A DNA stretch of 64,000 bases from Metallyticus violacea. Its lineage: Eukaryota > Arthropoda > Insecta > Mantodea > Metallyticidae. Below are positions 1-12,779 of this stretch, in pieces. Within the stretch, counting starts at the first letter, position 1. Each line of letters begins with the position of its first letter. The stretch lies in contig CM060833.1 in assembly GCA_030762175.1 (NCBI GenBank), positions 7,381,001-7,445,000 on the forward strand. The letters run 5' to 3'. A program made the translations under genes and the position numbers. The notes beneath the pieces are model-generated. The model worked only from the letters and a program-made list of their open reading frames with translations, did no database searches and had not been told where the DNA came from.

Positions 1-59
1 TGACATCGGCTTATGAAATTAAACATTACCCTCTGAGAAATGGAAGAAATTTCTTTAGG

Positions 60-1000
60 AATATTATTTTTTAGTTAATCTAATGCGTGTCAATTTTTTG
101 TAAACTTTCTCCTTTAATGCCCATGCCCCGCCCAAAATGAAAGAGATTGCAGAGCATTAAATCGGGAGACCGAGGGGTCACATGTTGTTAGAGATGACGC
201 TATCTTCGAAAATTTCATAAATTGCATGCATGTATGTGCCGTTACAGAGTCCTGGAAAGTCCCTCACAGTTAATTCACGGAAAAGGGGTTGCAAAATATT
301 CTGCACACAATTATCACTATTAATTGTACCTTAAAAAATCCGCTATCGGCGCATTTGATCATGCAGATGCTCCTCAGGTTAGGTTAGGTTTTTCTGAACT
401 CATATTCGCTTCCCTTTTTAATTGACATAACAAGATTTGTCCGTAAAGAAAATTAGATCAGGGTCGATTTCCTCGCCATGCACAATATTCAAAATCCATT
501 CACAAAATCTACTCCTCGATGCAGGGTCACCCGGTTTACGTTCTTGCATTACAGTACTTTTTAGGGGAACGCTCCAGAGCTGTCCAATATTTTCTCATGT
601 TTCTTCTGTGGGTGTTGTACGTGGCTGTGTACGCTTTTTTCAAGAATACTTTCCTCTCCACAAAACTTATTTGCCTATCTTTGAGTGGAACTTCAACTTA
701 GAAATTGAATATCAGGGAATCTCTCTTGAAACGATTTCCGTGCATCACGAGCAGATTCTGTACACACAAATATTCTCTGGCAAATGGAACACCTGAATTG
801 AGTTATATTAACGTAACTAATACACCGTATAACGCCGCATAATGGATACTTGCTACACTGTCACACAACAAACAAGAACACGTCCGCACGTTTCTAAAGT
901 TAAACAATGTACTTAGGTAACGCTTCTTTGTATAAGATTGCACAAGCACATCACCGTTTCACAGTAAACTGTCGGCTAACAGCTAAAATACCTGCCAAAG
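60..1000 (-). pseudogene. Tc1/mariner-superfamily transposase relic (DUF4817-type HTH group)
   Basis: Minus-strand translation across frames gives DPASRSRFCEWILNIVHGEE then DLIFFTDKSCYVN (first catalytic Asp region) near 430-540. NCVQNILQPLF, AIYEIFEDSVIS and a KEKVYK block follow near 100-310. These match the order in insect IS630-type transposases also seen at 16200 and 60071. Several stops and frameshifts. Ends not located. Confidence 0.6.
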
Positions 1001-1424
1001 TTGAAATTCGTTACTCGTTACAACAATGCAAGCATATTATATTATACCAGCCCTGCCCTTTACAGGTGCCTATTGTTAAAAGTTTTAAATGAAATTTTAA
1101 TACACATTACAAGTTAGTAGTATTCAAAACGGACGATATTTAAATCATTCATTATTTTGATTTTTAATTATAAATATTATGTACATTTTCAAAGAGATTT
1201 TAAATTTTCGGAGGGGAGTGCTTTCACTTGTATAGATTCACTCTTATATGACGTAGAGCGCGCCAAACCATTCTCACTGACCGTGCAATTTCTTGCCAGA
1301 AAGTATGGAGAAAAAGTATATAATTTAATGTCATAACAGAGTATTGTATGGCTATAGTTAATGTGTTGTAACCTTTTCATGCATAAACAGAGGTTTTTTT
1401 GTTCTTTTTCTTCCCCCCCTCCCT

Positions 1425-2105
1425 CGCATGGACTATATTAGATCGATCCAGATCGGTGTGGTCTTTTTCAAAGTATTCTCCGCACAGTTGAATGCACTTT
1501 GCCCAACGCGATCTGCCAGTTCTGGAAACACTGCTGGAAGCCATCTTTTGACATCTTCAAAACAACCTCAACCTTTTTCGGAAGTACCAAAACGCTCCCC
1601 CTTAGCTCCTTTCTCAGACAGGGAAAGAGATAAAAGTCGCAGGGGGCTGAGGACGAGGGACACAACAAAGTTCCCTACACTCGCATCTTCTGCTCTGGAA
1701 TCTTGGTACCCACCTCGCACAAACGCGTCTCATGTTCAAGTGATCATGCAGAATCGAAAATGTACTGCCATTGGAAATGTCTACAAGTCTGTCAATTGTT
1801 ATTCGTCGGTGTTCATGAACAATGACGCCGATTGTGTTAATCATCAATTCGTTTATTGTTGTTGAGCACCTGGACCGCCTTGCTTTGTTGTTGAAACACG
1901 ACCCTTCATAAATTCCTTGAACCATCCAAGCGCTGTGGATTGTGGCAAAATACGCCTGAATGTAACAATCTGTAACCTTCCACGCCGGATTTCTGCAAAT
2001 GAAATAAAAATTTCAACGCAGTATGTTGCTCTTTGCGAAAAAATTCCCATTTTCTATGTCAGTGGTGAACTGACGCAGTTTGCTCGTCCCCTGTGCTGAG
2101 GCGAC
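1425..2105 (-). pseudogene. Mariner relic with internal deletion
   Basis: The minus strand has the HTH region (ATYCVEIFISFAE), then RRITIDRLVDISNG and RVCARWVPR, and then jumps directly to the C-terminus (CIQLCGEYFEKD near 1460). The DDE core is mostly absent, so this is an internally deleted copy. Frameshifts also occur. Confidence 0.7.
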
Positions 2106-2319
2106 AAGCGAACTTCTGTTTTTGTCCACCAATCAGGGCTGATCCGTTTCATCATTGTTTGCTGTGCGCGGAAAAAACACTCTAACCTTCGTTCATTTAC
2201 CCTCATATATTAAAATGTTATTCTTTCAATTAAAATATGTTAGCATTTTAAGTCACATGTTTCTGCTCTTTGGTTATGGTTAAATGGTTAAAGGCTTTAG
2301 TTGAAATGAAATGAAATAA

Positions 2320-2668
2320 AATAATAAAATAATAATAATAATAATAAAAAATAATAATAGTAATAATAATAATAGTAATAATAATAGTAGTAGTAATAAT
2401 AATAGTAATAATAATAGTAATAGTAATAATAATAGTAATAATAATAATAATAGTAATAATAATAACAATAATAGTAATAATAATAATAGTAATAATAGTA
2501 ATAATAATAATAATAGTAGTAGTAATAATAATAGTAATAATAATAATATTAATAATAATAATAATAGTAGTAGTAATAATAATAATAATAGTAATAATAA
2601 TAGTAATAATAATAGTAATAATAATAGTAATAATAATAATAGTAATAATAATAGTAATAATAATATCG
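2320..2668 (+). repeat. AAT/AGT trinucleotide microsatellite
   Basis: About 350 bp of AAT units with regular AGT variants. It produces long but meaningless poly-Leu and poly-Ile frames on the minus strand. Confidence 0.97.
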
Positions 2669-3594
2669 ATTGTATCATTTAGAAACACAGTGTATGATTA
2701 TCTTTTTTCTTTCAATGGGGACAAAAACACTTGCTGCTCATTAAATAAAACGCTTCGATCGTAGTCTCCCAATCGCTAGTGATTCTTGTCCACCTGAGTG
2801 AGTTCGGAATTCCAAAAAATATGACAAGGGGATTCTGCACAAGAAACTCTGAATTTGTTCATTAGCTTCCGGTATCCATGGATATCATGAGATGTTTCAC
2901 CTGTTGAGAACGACCTGAAAGTGGCTCTTCTTGTGTAAGGAGATAAAAGCTTTCTTTAGAGAAGGCAAGCAACTTCCTAATTAACCATATCTCATTAAGT
3001 TGAGTTTAGGTCTCGAGTTTTAGCAATTTAAAGTCAGCTGAGTGCTTTCAAGAATTCCTGAACCGTGAAACGAAAACCTGCGTGTCGTCATGGTCTCTTT
3101 ACTTGTTGGTGTCTGTCACGGTTTTACACCAAATCTCTTTTACCTTCGCCTGAGATTCTTCAAGTTCTCTCCAATAATCTGAGCCTACTTTATTAATTAT
3201 GTATAAATTATACATGTTGTAATTTCCGAAAGAAATAAATTTTTAAATAATTTAAAATTATGTACAATTTAATTCAAAAATGACTTTTATATTAAGTAAG
3301 CCTTTTTTTTTCTTTTTCTTTTCTTTTCTTCTTTTTTTTACAAAATATTCGGAAAAAAGTTTATTAATACCCATCTCCTTTAACAATAACTATAATTTCA
3401 TAACCCTAGTTATTGGCAGAAACCATTTTCATCGATTGATGTAGCCGTTTGCAAATAAATAGCTGACCAGTATTATCAAATTCCGAAGGAATGTAGTAGT
3501 TACTGCGGTTTCACCCATTAAAGATTTTTGAAAAAAAAAAAAAAAATCTTCAATCTCCGTCGATCTTTCTTACTAGGTACCAAAACTGATGAAA
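2669..3594. other. No recognisable feature
   Basis: AT-rich DNA with a pyrimidine-rich run at about 3303-3340 and an A-run at 3532-3546. No coding, tRNA-like or repeat signal recognised. Confidence 0.5.
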
Positions 3595-3975
3595 AAATTA
3601 CATATAATAACGCTCTAGCGGCCGCACATTTTGGTCATATAAAGATTAATTAACAAACGATTCACCAAGTTTGTTAACCAGCAAAATTGAACAATTAGGA
3701 GTAAGGGTTAACCTTGCGCGATAATTAACGGCCGCAATATTTGTTCTTTCTCAACGAAATTCTGTACATGCCATTGAAATAAAACAAGAAAAGTAGTTTC
3801 TGAAAATCAGTGAAATGAAACTATTAAAAGCGAGGGTATACCTGAATCCAAAATTTAAAAATACCTCCAGAGGGACCAATAAGTTTTTTTTCGGAACAAA
3901 AAGCCTTTTAAATAAAATAAGAAAAAGCAATTCTAAAAATCACCGAAATCAGACTATTAGGAAAGGCGCAGCAGA
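3595..3975 (+). repeat. ~145-bp dispersed repeat, partial array
   Basis: About 2.5 units of the repeat that builds the arms at 19.56-25.13 kb: CGCTCTAGCGGCCGCA, a stretch with AACGAAAT, then AAAATAAGAAAA, TTTCTGAAAATCAGTGAAAT and ATTA(G/A)GAG. It ends shortly before a mariner. Confidence 0.7.
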
Positions 3976-4046
3976 CAAATCAAAGCAAACAACTTTACTG
4001 ACAGCCTACCTCATCCAACAGCAGCAGCAATTGCTATGCAAACTTA

Positions 4047-5312
4047 AGAGGGTAAGTCCATAAGTTTCCGGCCTAACCATTTTCTAGGTATGATAAAGAC
4101 AAAAACTATATTTCATTTTTCAATATAGTTACCGTTTATTGCAAAACACTTCTCACATCTTTGAATTAACATTTCAGCCTCCCCCTAAAAATAGTCAGAA
4201 GTTTTGTCTGCAAAATGGGCATAAGCAGCATCCATCACTTCTTTGTCACACTTAAATTTCCTTCCTCGAAGGTCCTTCTTGAGATTTGAGAAGAGGAAAT
4301 AGTCACTGGGAGCTAGATTTGGGTTGTAGGGTGGATGATCAATCTCCATGAAGCCACATTTCTTCACAGCTCCCTTTGCAACAAGAGCTGTGTGCACAGG
4401 CGCGTTGTCGTGAAGAAGGCGCACACCACCACTCAGATTTCCTCACCTTTTCTCTTTGACGGAAGCACGTAGTCTGTGCAGTAGGCCAGCATAGTACTCC
4501 ACATTTACTGTGGTGTTCCTTTCCTTGAAGTCAATGAAGAGCATTCCTTCATAATCTCAAAAGATTGTGGCCATGCTTTTCTTGGTTGACTGAGTGACCT
4601 TGGCCTTTAGAGGCCGTGCTTTGTCAAGTGTACACTTCCCACTCTATTGATTCTCTTTTGGACAAGGGATCATAGTAGAGGATCATAGTTTCATCTGTAA
4701 CAATGGTTTGCAGAACTTCTCTCTCGTTGCCACAGCACAGTTATAAAAATGCCTGACAACAGATGACTCGTTGGTGCTTTTGGACTGAGGAAAGAAGTCT
4801 AGGCACTAACCTTATTCATTTTTAAATGTTCATGAATAATTCTAATGACTGTTGTTTTAGAAAGGCCCAACCTTGCTGCTATTTCTGTAACTTTGAGCCG
4901 CCGGCCGGTCTTCCATAATTTCTCCTTCCACATGAGCGATGTTTCAGCAGCTCCAAGGGCCGACATGCACGCTCGTCTTGAATGTTTTCTCTACACATTC
5001 GAAAAAGTTCGGCCCATACTTTTACGGTAGAATATGAGGGGGGTGTTTCCCCATGTACACCGTCCAATCGCTGTTTAATTTTATTTGGAGGAAGTCCTTC
5101 TTTTTTGAAGAACTTAATAACAGCTCGAAAGTCCATTTTGAACATATCACAATCTTCTACACATAGCCTCCTTTATGCAACAATATCTGAACAAATAAAC
5201 ACAGTTACAGCTGCTAGTATTTACTTAACAGATAAAGTATAACACCAGATAAGGGTTTTGTGAAGGCGATAATCGTTATCGGCGAGGCCGGAAACTTTTG
5301 CACCTACCCTCG
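4047..5312 (-). mobile_element. Mariner (DD34D), both ends visible, transposase decayed
   Basis: TIRs of about 26 bp: GAGGGTAAGTCCATAAGTTTCCGGCC at 4048, and its counterpart ending at 5311. Length about 1265 bp. The N-terminal HTH starts with MFKMDFRAVIKFF at 5145. The C-terminal half (4424 downward) keeps LLHDNAPVH and APSDYFLF with exactly 34 residues between the Asp residues, the mariner spacing. The middle is frameshifted. A TA lies at the left end (4045-4046); the right TA is lost. Confidence 0.88.
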
Positions 5313-5689
5313 AACCAGGGGGTTTGTTGCTACCAATATCCCCTTGGAATAATGCAACTGAAAATCCTGCTTTAAGAGAGTTTACAAAAAACACTGTAAA
5401 CAAAATATCCCCTGCGAATATACTTTAAGAAGAAATTAATTAGAATGTACAATGAAACTGTAGCATCCATTCTGAAGGATATAAGCGATTCTTATATATG
5501 AGTCTCTGTAGATGAAACATCAGATTGTATGAATAGATATATAGCAAGTATGGTAGTAGGGAAACTTCTATTAATGCAAGGTAGTAAATGGATAGAGGTA
5601 CCTAAACGATTTTGTGGCTTCAATCAGCTGACGGAAGAAGCGAAACCATATGATGGGTTAAACAGATTCCGCCACAGTTTATACAGTAG

Positions 5690-5870
5690 AGGAGTTCGTG
5701 GGTAAATTTGGGTAAGTGTTTGAAGATAGAGTAGTGCTGGTGTATGGCCCTCTCGCTCACCAGATATAACAGTTGAGATTTTTATTTGTGGGACACCTGT
5801 AGGACAAGGTGTATAAAATAAATCGTAACATATTTGAAGAACTCGAGGAAAACATAGGGGGAAAAAAATA
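5690..5870 (+). pseudogene. Short IS630-type transposase fragment
   Basis: TATGGCCCTCTCGCTCACCAGATATAACAGT and the next 80 bp match 16570-16660 (PDLTVCDFYLWG region) with decay. Only the third catalytic block survives. Confidence 0.5.
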
Positions 5871-5989
5871 GAACATAACTGAGGGAGGCTATCGCCACTA
5901 GATGACAGCATTAGTCCCCTGGAGATTAGTGATGTTCAACAGGAGAAAATCGATGTTTACAATAGCGAAACAGCAGTTGCAACATAGCA

Positions 5990-7255
5990 TTGCATCTGGG
6001 TGAAGTACAACCCTCGAGCAGCGCTCTCTTGTGCGATTTTTTTTTGTAACTAAAAGGTCAAAGAATATTCATAAAGAAATGTTTCCCATCTGTGCTGAAA
6101 AGTGCCTGTCGCGTCAAGCTGTTTACAATTGGGTACAGAAATTTTCTGAAGGGTGGACATGTATCGAAGATGAGCAGTGTCAGCCGGCCAACGGAGATTG
6201 TTACAGCGTTGAAGACTTAATCCCAGGGCAGAGAAGGACAGCTACAGACATTATAGCCGCTGCTATTCGTTATTCACGCCTCATAATATATGACAGTTTA
6301 GGTTTTCACAAAGACTGTGCAAGATAGGTGCCGTGCATTCTGACCCCACAACATAAAATTCAAACAATAGGTTTGGCATTACAGTTTCTCAATCGCTAGT
6401 ACGATGAAGGATACGGTATGCTAGCCCGAATTATCACAGTGATGAGTTCTGGGGTTTATCATTATGGTGCAGAGATAAGTGAAAATATTTTGGCCGCCTG
6501 CGGAAAAAAAAGTAATAATAAATAGACAGTTTCCGCTGGGAAAGTGAAACTCGCAGTTTTCTGAGAACACAAGGAATACTGCTCACCATATTCCAGTCTC
6601 AAGGGGAAACCATAAATATCGACTCCTACTATAACATCCTCAGTAAACTTCGTAAGGTCGTTTAAAGGAAGCTTGTTGATTTGTTTTGTTTACGGACGTT
6701 CTTCAACATCTCAGGTCATCAGCTTCCCATTCAATTCAGGGCGTGAAACGGCCGATAAATTTTGCTCAGAAGCCTCTTCGTACCGTAAATGTACAACACG
6801 GGACCCACACGGCTTTACTTCCCTTCCGAAGGAAGCCATACTTAGGCTTTTTACGCCCGAAAATATCCATCGATCCTGGCTGGGTTTGAACCCGCGATCT
6901 TAGGTTTAGAAGGCAAGTATGGTTACAACTACACCACCAGGACCGACAATCAACGGAAGCGACCAGGACTCCTTACTGTAGGCGTGTTGCTCTTGCATGA
7001 CAACGCGCGGCCTCATACTGCCGAAAAAGAGAGACAGACGCTGCGACATTTTAAGTGGCAAGTGCTCGAGCATCCTCCATATAGTCCCAATCTTGCTCCA
7101 AACGACTTCAATCTGTTCGGCTCCCTTATCGGTGAATATTTTTGGACGATGAAGCTGTAGAGAGGGAAGTCAAGTCAAAGAATTTTATACTGATGGATTT
7201 CAAGGGCATGTAACAAGAGCACCAATGCACAGGGAGATTATGTTAAGGTATAAAA
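5990..7255 (+). pseudogene. Mariner relic interrupted by a SINE
   Basis: The N-terminal part (about 6031-6330) reads IHKEMFP...KCLSRQAVYNWVQKFSEG and RRTATDIIAAAI. A middle part lies at 6340-6665. After the SINE (6685-6947) the C-terminal part reads VLLLHDNARPHTAEKERQTL...HPPYSPNLAPNDF with 34 residues between the Asp residues. Multiple stops. The TIRs were not identified. Confidence 0.75.
6685..6947 (-). mobile_element. SINE family A, inserted in a mariner
   Basis: Full-length copy: tRNA head at 6947 downward with a near-consensus B box (GGTTCAAACCC) and tail near 6685. It interrupts the plus-strand mariner at 5990-7255. AAAGGAAGC at 6665-6673 and CAACGGAAGC after the head are a tentative short target duplication. 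Confidence 0.8.
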
Positions 7256-8324
7256 GTATTTTTGAAATCATTCCTTTTGTTTAAGATCTAACAAAAGACT
7301 TACCCTCGTATTACAAACATTTGTATACCCCTTTAACAACTTGCAAGATTCCACGTATTTGATATAATAGTTGATTTCGTATGCATATATTATAGAGAGT
7401 AGATATTTGTCCCTCTATCACTGAAACAGAACACTGTGCGTCGTAGTTGGTACAGAAGCCTCATTCACAAAAATAGCAGTCTCAAAGATAAATGCACCTT
7501 CATACATGTAACTGACAGGAATGGTTTCCTAGCGGTGAAAGCAGTTACGTCAATAGACCGGGCGCGCCATCTGATCGACCACTTCCTACACAATAACAGC
7601 CGATACAGAAAACTCTCGTCAGCATCACTTTTGGACTTCTAAACGTAACATAAACGCTTGTGTTTTCGCTGCACACGACTTTGTGTGAAAAATAGAGCAC
7701 AGTTTAGTCTAGAGATATTTAGATAATACTGTAGTGGTTCCTAACTGTTTATTGATAGTGAAAGTGGAACAAACTAACATTGAAACAAAAATAAGTTTCT
7801 CCCATTTTTTTAACTTTCGAATCATCTTTAGTTTCCGTAAGCTAATTTTATTTCTGCCCCCCAAAAATACATCATATGACGGTAGGTATTATTTTCTGGG
7901 ATTCTTTTAAGACCCAATTCTCTTTTCCGATCCCGATACAAGTTGCATTCTGCGTACTTAATCAGGAAGCTGGCAGGCGCAGAGATCAGCCAGGGAAAGG
8001 ATTTTTATGTGTTAAAAACTTGAAAATATTTTATTTTTATATAGTAAAATGAAAAATATGTTTAAAATGCAAAAATATTTTGTTTCAACATAACATTGTA
8101 TATATTTGTTTTACAAAAACACTCGCCAATAATGTTGAGACAGTGGTGGATTAAAACAACTGAACTATGAAAACTTTCTCCAAGTTTTCCGCCACAAACC
8201 GATGTCATTTGTCATGTCTCGGAACAATGCACAGAAGGACAGTTTAACGTCACAAGAAGATCGTCTTGCATATTTCAACAAAGGAACGTCACTGGCACTG
8301 GAAAGAGAACATTAGGGTAGAGTA
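7256..8324. other. No recognisable feature
   Basis: Mixed AT-rich sequence with short chance ORFs; nothing assignable. Confidence 0.5.
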
Positions 8325-8398
8325 AAGGTGGCCAAGCGGTTTAGAAGGCAAATGCTCTTCTGGGTAAGCTTTTGGGTTCAAATCCCACCCAACAATTT
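8325..8398 (+). mobile_element. tRNA-like sequence, possible SINE head
   Basis: TGGCCAAGCGG (A-box-like) followed 40 bp later by GGTTCAAATCCC (B box). No convincing acceptor stem closes it, so a functional tRNA gene is unlikely. Confidence 0.35.
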
Positions 8399-8639
8399 TT
8401 GATTTTTGTTTTATTGTTTATTTTTGTTTTTATAAGTGTAGAATGCTGTTGCCTTAATATCATATTATATTTTAACGTATTATTTAGTTTTATGGCATTA
8501 CCTATGCACAAACAAAAACGTAATCACAAACTAACGTATTCTTTACAAATAATTAAATACATGAACAGAAACATTTATCTTCTACAGTGAAAACACACAG
8601 AGATAAACACAAATTAATATCGGAGTGTATGAACCCTCA

Positions 8640-8765
8640 GCATGCATAACTGCCCTCAATCTTCGGGATATAGATGTCAGATTTCAACAGTAGTGTGAAC
8701 GAGAGGTCACAACATCCCAGGCTTCTTGAATTTGTGTCCTTAAGCCGTCTTTTGTCCTTCGTGCA
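8640..8765 (-). pseudogene. Possible transposase C-terminal fragment
   Basis: The minus strand reads LRTQIQEAWDVVTSRSHYC then LTSISRRLRAVMHAEG, resembling the C-terminal tail of Tc1-type transposases. Short and with a stop. Confidence 0.3.
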
Positions 8766-9099
8766 TGTGTAGCATATTATAGATAGAACAAATATTGTAA
8801 TATTCATATATGTTAACGTTAATGCTTGCTGTGTAGGTTAAACAATATTACGAAACTAATTTTGTTACAAAGGTTTACTAAATAAAAAAAAAAAGTGATT
8901 CATGCTGGGAGACGAACCTGCGCTCTTAACCACTGCATAACTGCACACTCTGCCACAGAACTAACGGAACATACACACCAATGTTTAGTACATGCTATAT
9001 AACACAAGTGTTGCAGTGGCTACACAGCCTTGCTTCCTGTAACGAACAGGACTTAAAGGAATTTTGCACTCAAAAGAGGACCCCCCTCCCAAAAAGGTG

Positions 9100-9370
9100 T
9101 ATATTCAAGTTTGAATTCCGCAAACCATCCACACACACAGTTCTTAATGATGGCTGCTTTATCTCCCAAAGAATTTTGAAGTGGAGTGCATTGTTTTGAA
9201 AATATTGTCGGCTTTTGATTGACTGTTAACTTAAATAAGATTTAAAATCTAAGCTTACAAATATTATTTTATTTGTAAACAGCGATTGTCTTGGAAACTG
9301 ACTGCGTTTATAATGGAATAAAAGACAATCTAGTTTATTGCTACAAATGTCAGTTTGCAGAAAGATTCGG
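9100..9370 (+). repeat. Dispersed repeat with conserved 9-bp inverted stems
   Basis: Shares TTTGAATTCCGCAAACCA and the downstream region with 29820-30060. Both carry ATTGTCTT and AAGACAAT framing exactly 45 bp, while the sequence between is diverged. Confidence 0.6.
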
Positions 9371-9836
9371 TAAACATACGCAAAAAAAAAAATATAACTT
9401 TTCATTTGAACTTTATCCGCAAACAAAACAAAATACGAACGTTTCAACGTTAATGTGCGACTGAAAGAAGATATACACGTGATATCGGCAACTGCCGTTT
9501 ATCGTGTTCAGTAGGACTATATCATGTGACTGACGCGTGAGTGTAAAAGTTTAGTTTCCAGGTCCGACACACATTATTCCTGGTTACACATAACTGAACA
9601 ATAAGCACTAAATATCACGGTTATTACTTCAATATTAAAATTACATTTAAAAAAAAAACGCTCTAGCATCCTATACGCTTTGACCAATTCTGGAAACAGC
9701 TTCGTTATGACTAAAAAGTGGGAAAATGTAACTTTCCTAACACATATGAGGAATTTTAGAAAATAATGTACAATAGAAGCTTTTATATCTTATTTATTAT
9801 GCAACATAGTTCAATGTACAAGGGATATATTTTTTT
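9371..9836. other. No recognisable feature
   Basis: AT-rich, no coding or repeat signal recognised. Confidence 0.45.
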
Positions 9837-10110
9837 AATAGTGTTTAATGCTCGTTTTAGCTACTGAGGCACCACAGGCGGTGGACACTGATGTTACATG
9901 AGATGAAATGATAAATTAGGAAAGAATTTGTAAAGGAAGGAAACGTTCCAGGCCTAAATTTAGGATACTTCCCCAGCATTCGCCATTTATGAGGGCCGAG
10001 GAAAACCTGGAAAAAAAAACCTATCAGGGAGGGCAGTCCTGGAGGGATTCGAACCCCAGACCTGCAGCCCAAGATTCCGCATATTAACGACCTCGGCCAC
10101 CCGTGGCGGT
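9837..10110 (-). mobile_element. SINE family B
   Basis: The minus strand starts with CCGCCACGGGTGGCCGAGG (A-box-like) and has a B box GGTTCGAATCC. The body includes CCAGGTTTTCCTCGG, TTAGGCCTGGAACGTTTCC and CATTTCATCTCATG, and the tail is GTTTAATAGT-like. It abuts the mariner relic at 10115-10990. Confidence 0.8.
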
Positions 10111-10114
10111 TCAC

Positions 10115-10990
10115 ACACGGAATCTCGCAACATACTTCCCAACAACATCATAGACCGTTGTCTCTTCCTGGGGACGTCACTGTGCTTTCGTGAAACGCCA
10201 TACGCCACTGCTTTTGACAGCTGCATGAATTTCCTCGTTGTCGACTTTTTTTTTTTTTTTTTTTTTTTTTAATACCTCGCAACGAGTCCATGTTGTCGAA
10301 TAAGGAGCGAGATCCGGTGAATATGGTGGGTGCGGCACAACAATGAACCCCAGCGATGCGAACCTTTCATTCGCAGTGTTGCTGATGTAGGGCTGCTTAT
10401 AGTCAGGTTGGAGCCGTTGAGGGTCTTGCTATGCCTCAAGTGTTCCAGGTGGAGCACAGCACGAAATATCTCAATGTTGTTTTCATTGCATGCACTGGAC
10501 TTTCTTCTCTGGTGCGAGGTAGACACACCATGAATTATCACTAAAATCCGCATCTTCATTTCCAGTAGTCGACAGACTTCAACACTTGTGTCCTTTCGTG
10601 CCTGAGTAGGTGAGTCCCATGGAACCCAAAATTCGCACACGTTTTTCATATTCAAATCGTCGTGAATAGTGGTATGCAGGGTTGCGCGGCAGAGGCCTGT
10701 CTGATATTCCAGTTCTTCCAAGGCACATATCAGTCAATAATAAATTCAGATTCAACCTTCATGTTGACGGAAGACCAGTACTCACATTCTTGTGTGCAGA
10801 TTCCCTGAATTGTCGCAAACAGTCTTCTGTGCAGAAGTTTGACAACATTCCGCAACTAAACGAGTTTTTACGCCTTCCTTCCACAAAATGTCCACCTTTG
10901 TTCAGATAGTTACCTTCCATCATGTCTACATCTTTCTCTATTTGGCAACAAACGAACACTATCCTTTCGTTACACGCACTGCTTATACTC
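10115..10990 (-). pseudogene. Mariner-like transposase relic
   Basis: The minus strand gives IHDDLNMKNVCEFWVPWD (GVQW-like region), then VVPHPPYSPDLAPYS (third catalytic block) near 10280-10360, and a C-terminal piece at 10120-10245. A T-run (about 26 T) at 10245-10270 separates the last two. Heavily frameshifted. Confidence 0.6.
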
Positions 10991-11915
10991 ACCGATATTG
11001 TAATTCATTTCCTAATACCCCTCGTATCTGCTGAACGGGCACACGAAAGAGAAGGGTCATTCGCTTAAGTGTCTAGCCCACATTTAAAGTGATACAAAAT
11101 GTGATATTTCCAACTTAATTTTACACTTTTTCCAACACCCACAGAACTTCAGCCAGCTCTTGTTCAAATTTACGGAACAATTATTGTCAGATTTCCATTA
11201 TCTCAAAATATTTTCTCGTATGCCCTAAGAGAGGTATTTCTTTCACGCACCTAATAAGAAAATCTCTAATATTGAATGAAAACCCGATATGTTGGAAAAT
11301 ATTTTTTGACAGCTAATATTTGCCGCAAATCAAGAGATTTGTGCATCCCCCCTAGATGCTCAGTTTTCAATCATGAATGTGAATCACGGCACATTCAACA
11401 TGCAACATGGATGAGGGCGCTAACTTTAAAACACCAAAACACACCACCCAAACACTTTCCTTCGAAATAAAAACTTCCTCCTAAATCATTAGTTTGACAA
11501 TTAAAGTAAAGTTACCTTTTACTAAAATGTCCTAATATACACACTTGACAGTATTTTTCTCCTGAGAACTGCAGAAAATGAAATCAAATATTCTACCTTC
11601 CAAATAAAAACTGTCAGATTTCCTGCTGTCAACATTATCCTGTCATTTCAGTATACGCTTTTCTATTTAAGTTTATCCATTTTCTCCAGAAGAGAGCGTC
11701 GTGTTAATACACAAAGAGGAGAGCCCACACACATCTCGGTCCAAGCCGACCTTCTCAGTGACACGCTCTTTCAGATAAAAAAAAAAAAAAATCTGGAGCA
11801 CCACATGTTAGCCGAGGTCAAACCATCGTATTACGTTAACAGGATTTCACTACCTCCACGTCACGTCTTCACAGCGTACTAACTGCCAGCAACATCTCAA
11901 ATAACGAGCAATTAA
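10991..11915. other. No recognisable feature
   Basis: Unassigned DNA between the mariner relic and the satellite. Confidence 0.45.
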
Positions 11916-12715
11916 ATGAAAATAAATCAGCCGATACATGACCGACCTTTAACAACACTATAATTATGTTATAGGTGGTTATGACTTAAAACAACAAATG
12001 TGGATAAATCAGCTGATACATACCGACCTTTATTAACAGTACTATTAATACTAGAGGTAGTCATGACTTAGAACTACGAATGTAGATAAATCAGCTGATA
12101 CATGACCACCTTTATTTACAGTAATATTAATACTAGAGGTAGTCATGACTTAGAACAACGAATATAGATAAATCAGCTGATACATGACCACCTTTATTAA
12201 CAGTAATATTAATACTAGAGGTGATCATGACTTAGAACAACGAATATAGATAAATCAGCTGATACATGACCACCTTTATTAACAGTACTATTAATACTAG
12301 AGGTGATCATGACTTAGAACAACGAATATAGATAAATCAGCTGATACATGACCACCTTTATTAACAGTACTATTAATACTAGAGGTAGTCATGACTTAGA
12401 ACAACGAATATATATAAATCAGCTGATACATGACCGACCTTCATTAATACTAAAGATGGCCACGATTTAACAACGAATATGTATAAACCAGCTGATACAT
12501 AATCTACCTTTATTAATACTAAGAGGTGGTCATGAATTATAACGAATGTGTCGCTGAAACATGAACGATTTTATTAATAGAGGGGCATTACTTAGAACGA
12601 ATGCGTATAAATCAGCGGATATATGACCAACCTTTATTAATACTAGAGGGGTCATGAATTAAACTAATATGTATAAATCAGCCGACACGTGACCGACCTT
12701 TATTAACGGCATTAC
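11916..12715 (+). repeat. 82-bp satellite array
   Basis: About nine and a half head-to-tail units. Typical unit order: GATAAATCAGCTGATACATG, ACC(G/A)ACCTTTATTAA, AGTACTATTAATACTAGAGG, TAGTCATGACTTAGAACAA and CGAATATA. Central units are nearly identical and units near 12450-12700 are shorter and diverged. A detached piece occurs near 13767-13817. Confidence 0.95.
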
Positions 12716-12779
12716 GATGATGGTTTGGTAAGTAACTTGATTTTATATTAAAGAACAAAAGTTAGTTCTTTCAACGTAA

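Noticed and set aside
376..391. AGGTTAGGTTAGGTTT, resembling the insect telomere repeat TTAGG
   Set aside because: Only two to three units, inside a transposase relic, with no array; a similar short run of the complement occurs near 39386.
2248..2688. Long poly-Ile/poly-Leu open frames on the minus strand
   Set aside because: They are translations of the AAT/AGT microsatellite, not a protein.
8899..8965. tRNA-like sequence on the minus strand (GTGGCAGAGTG ... GGTTCGTCTCC)
   Set aside because: The B box departs from consensus and no second copy or acceptor stem supports it.
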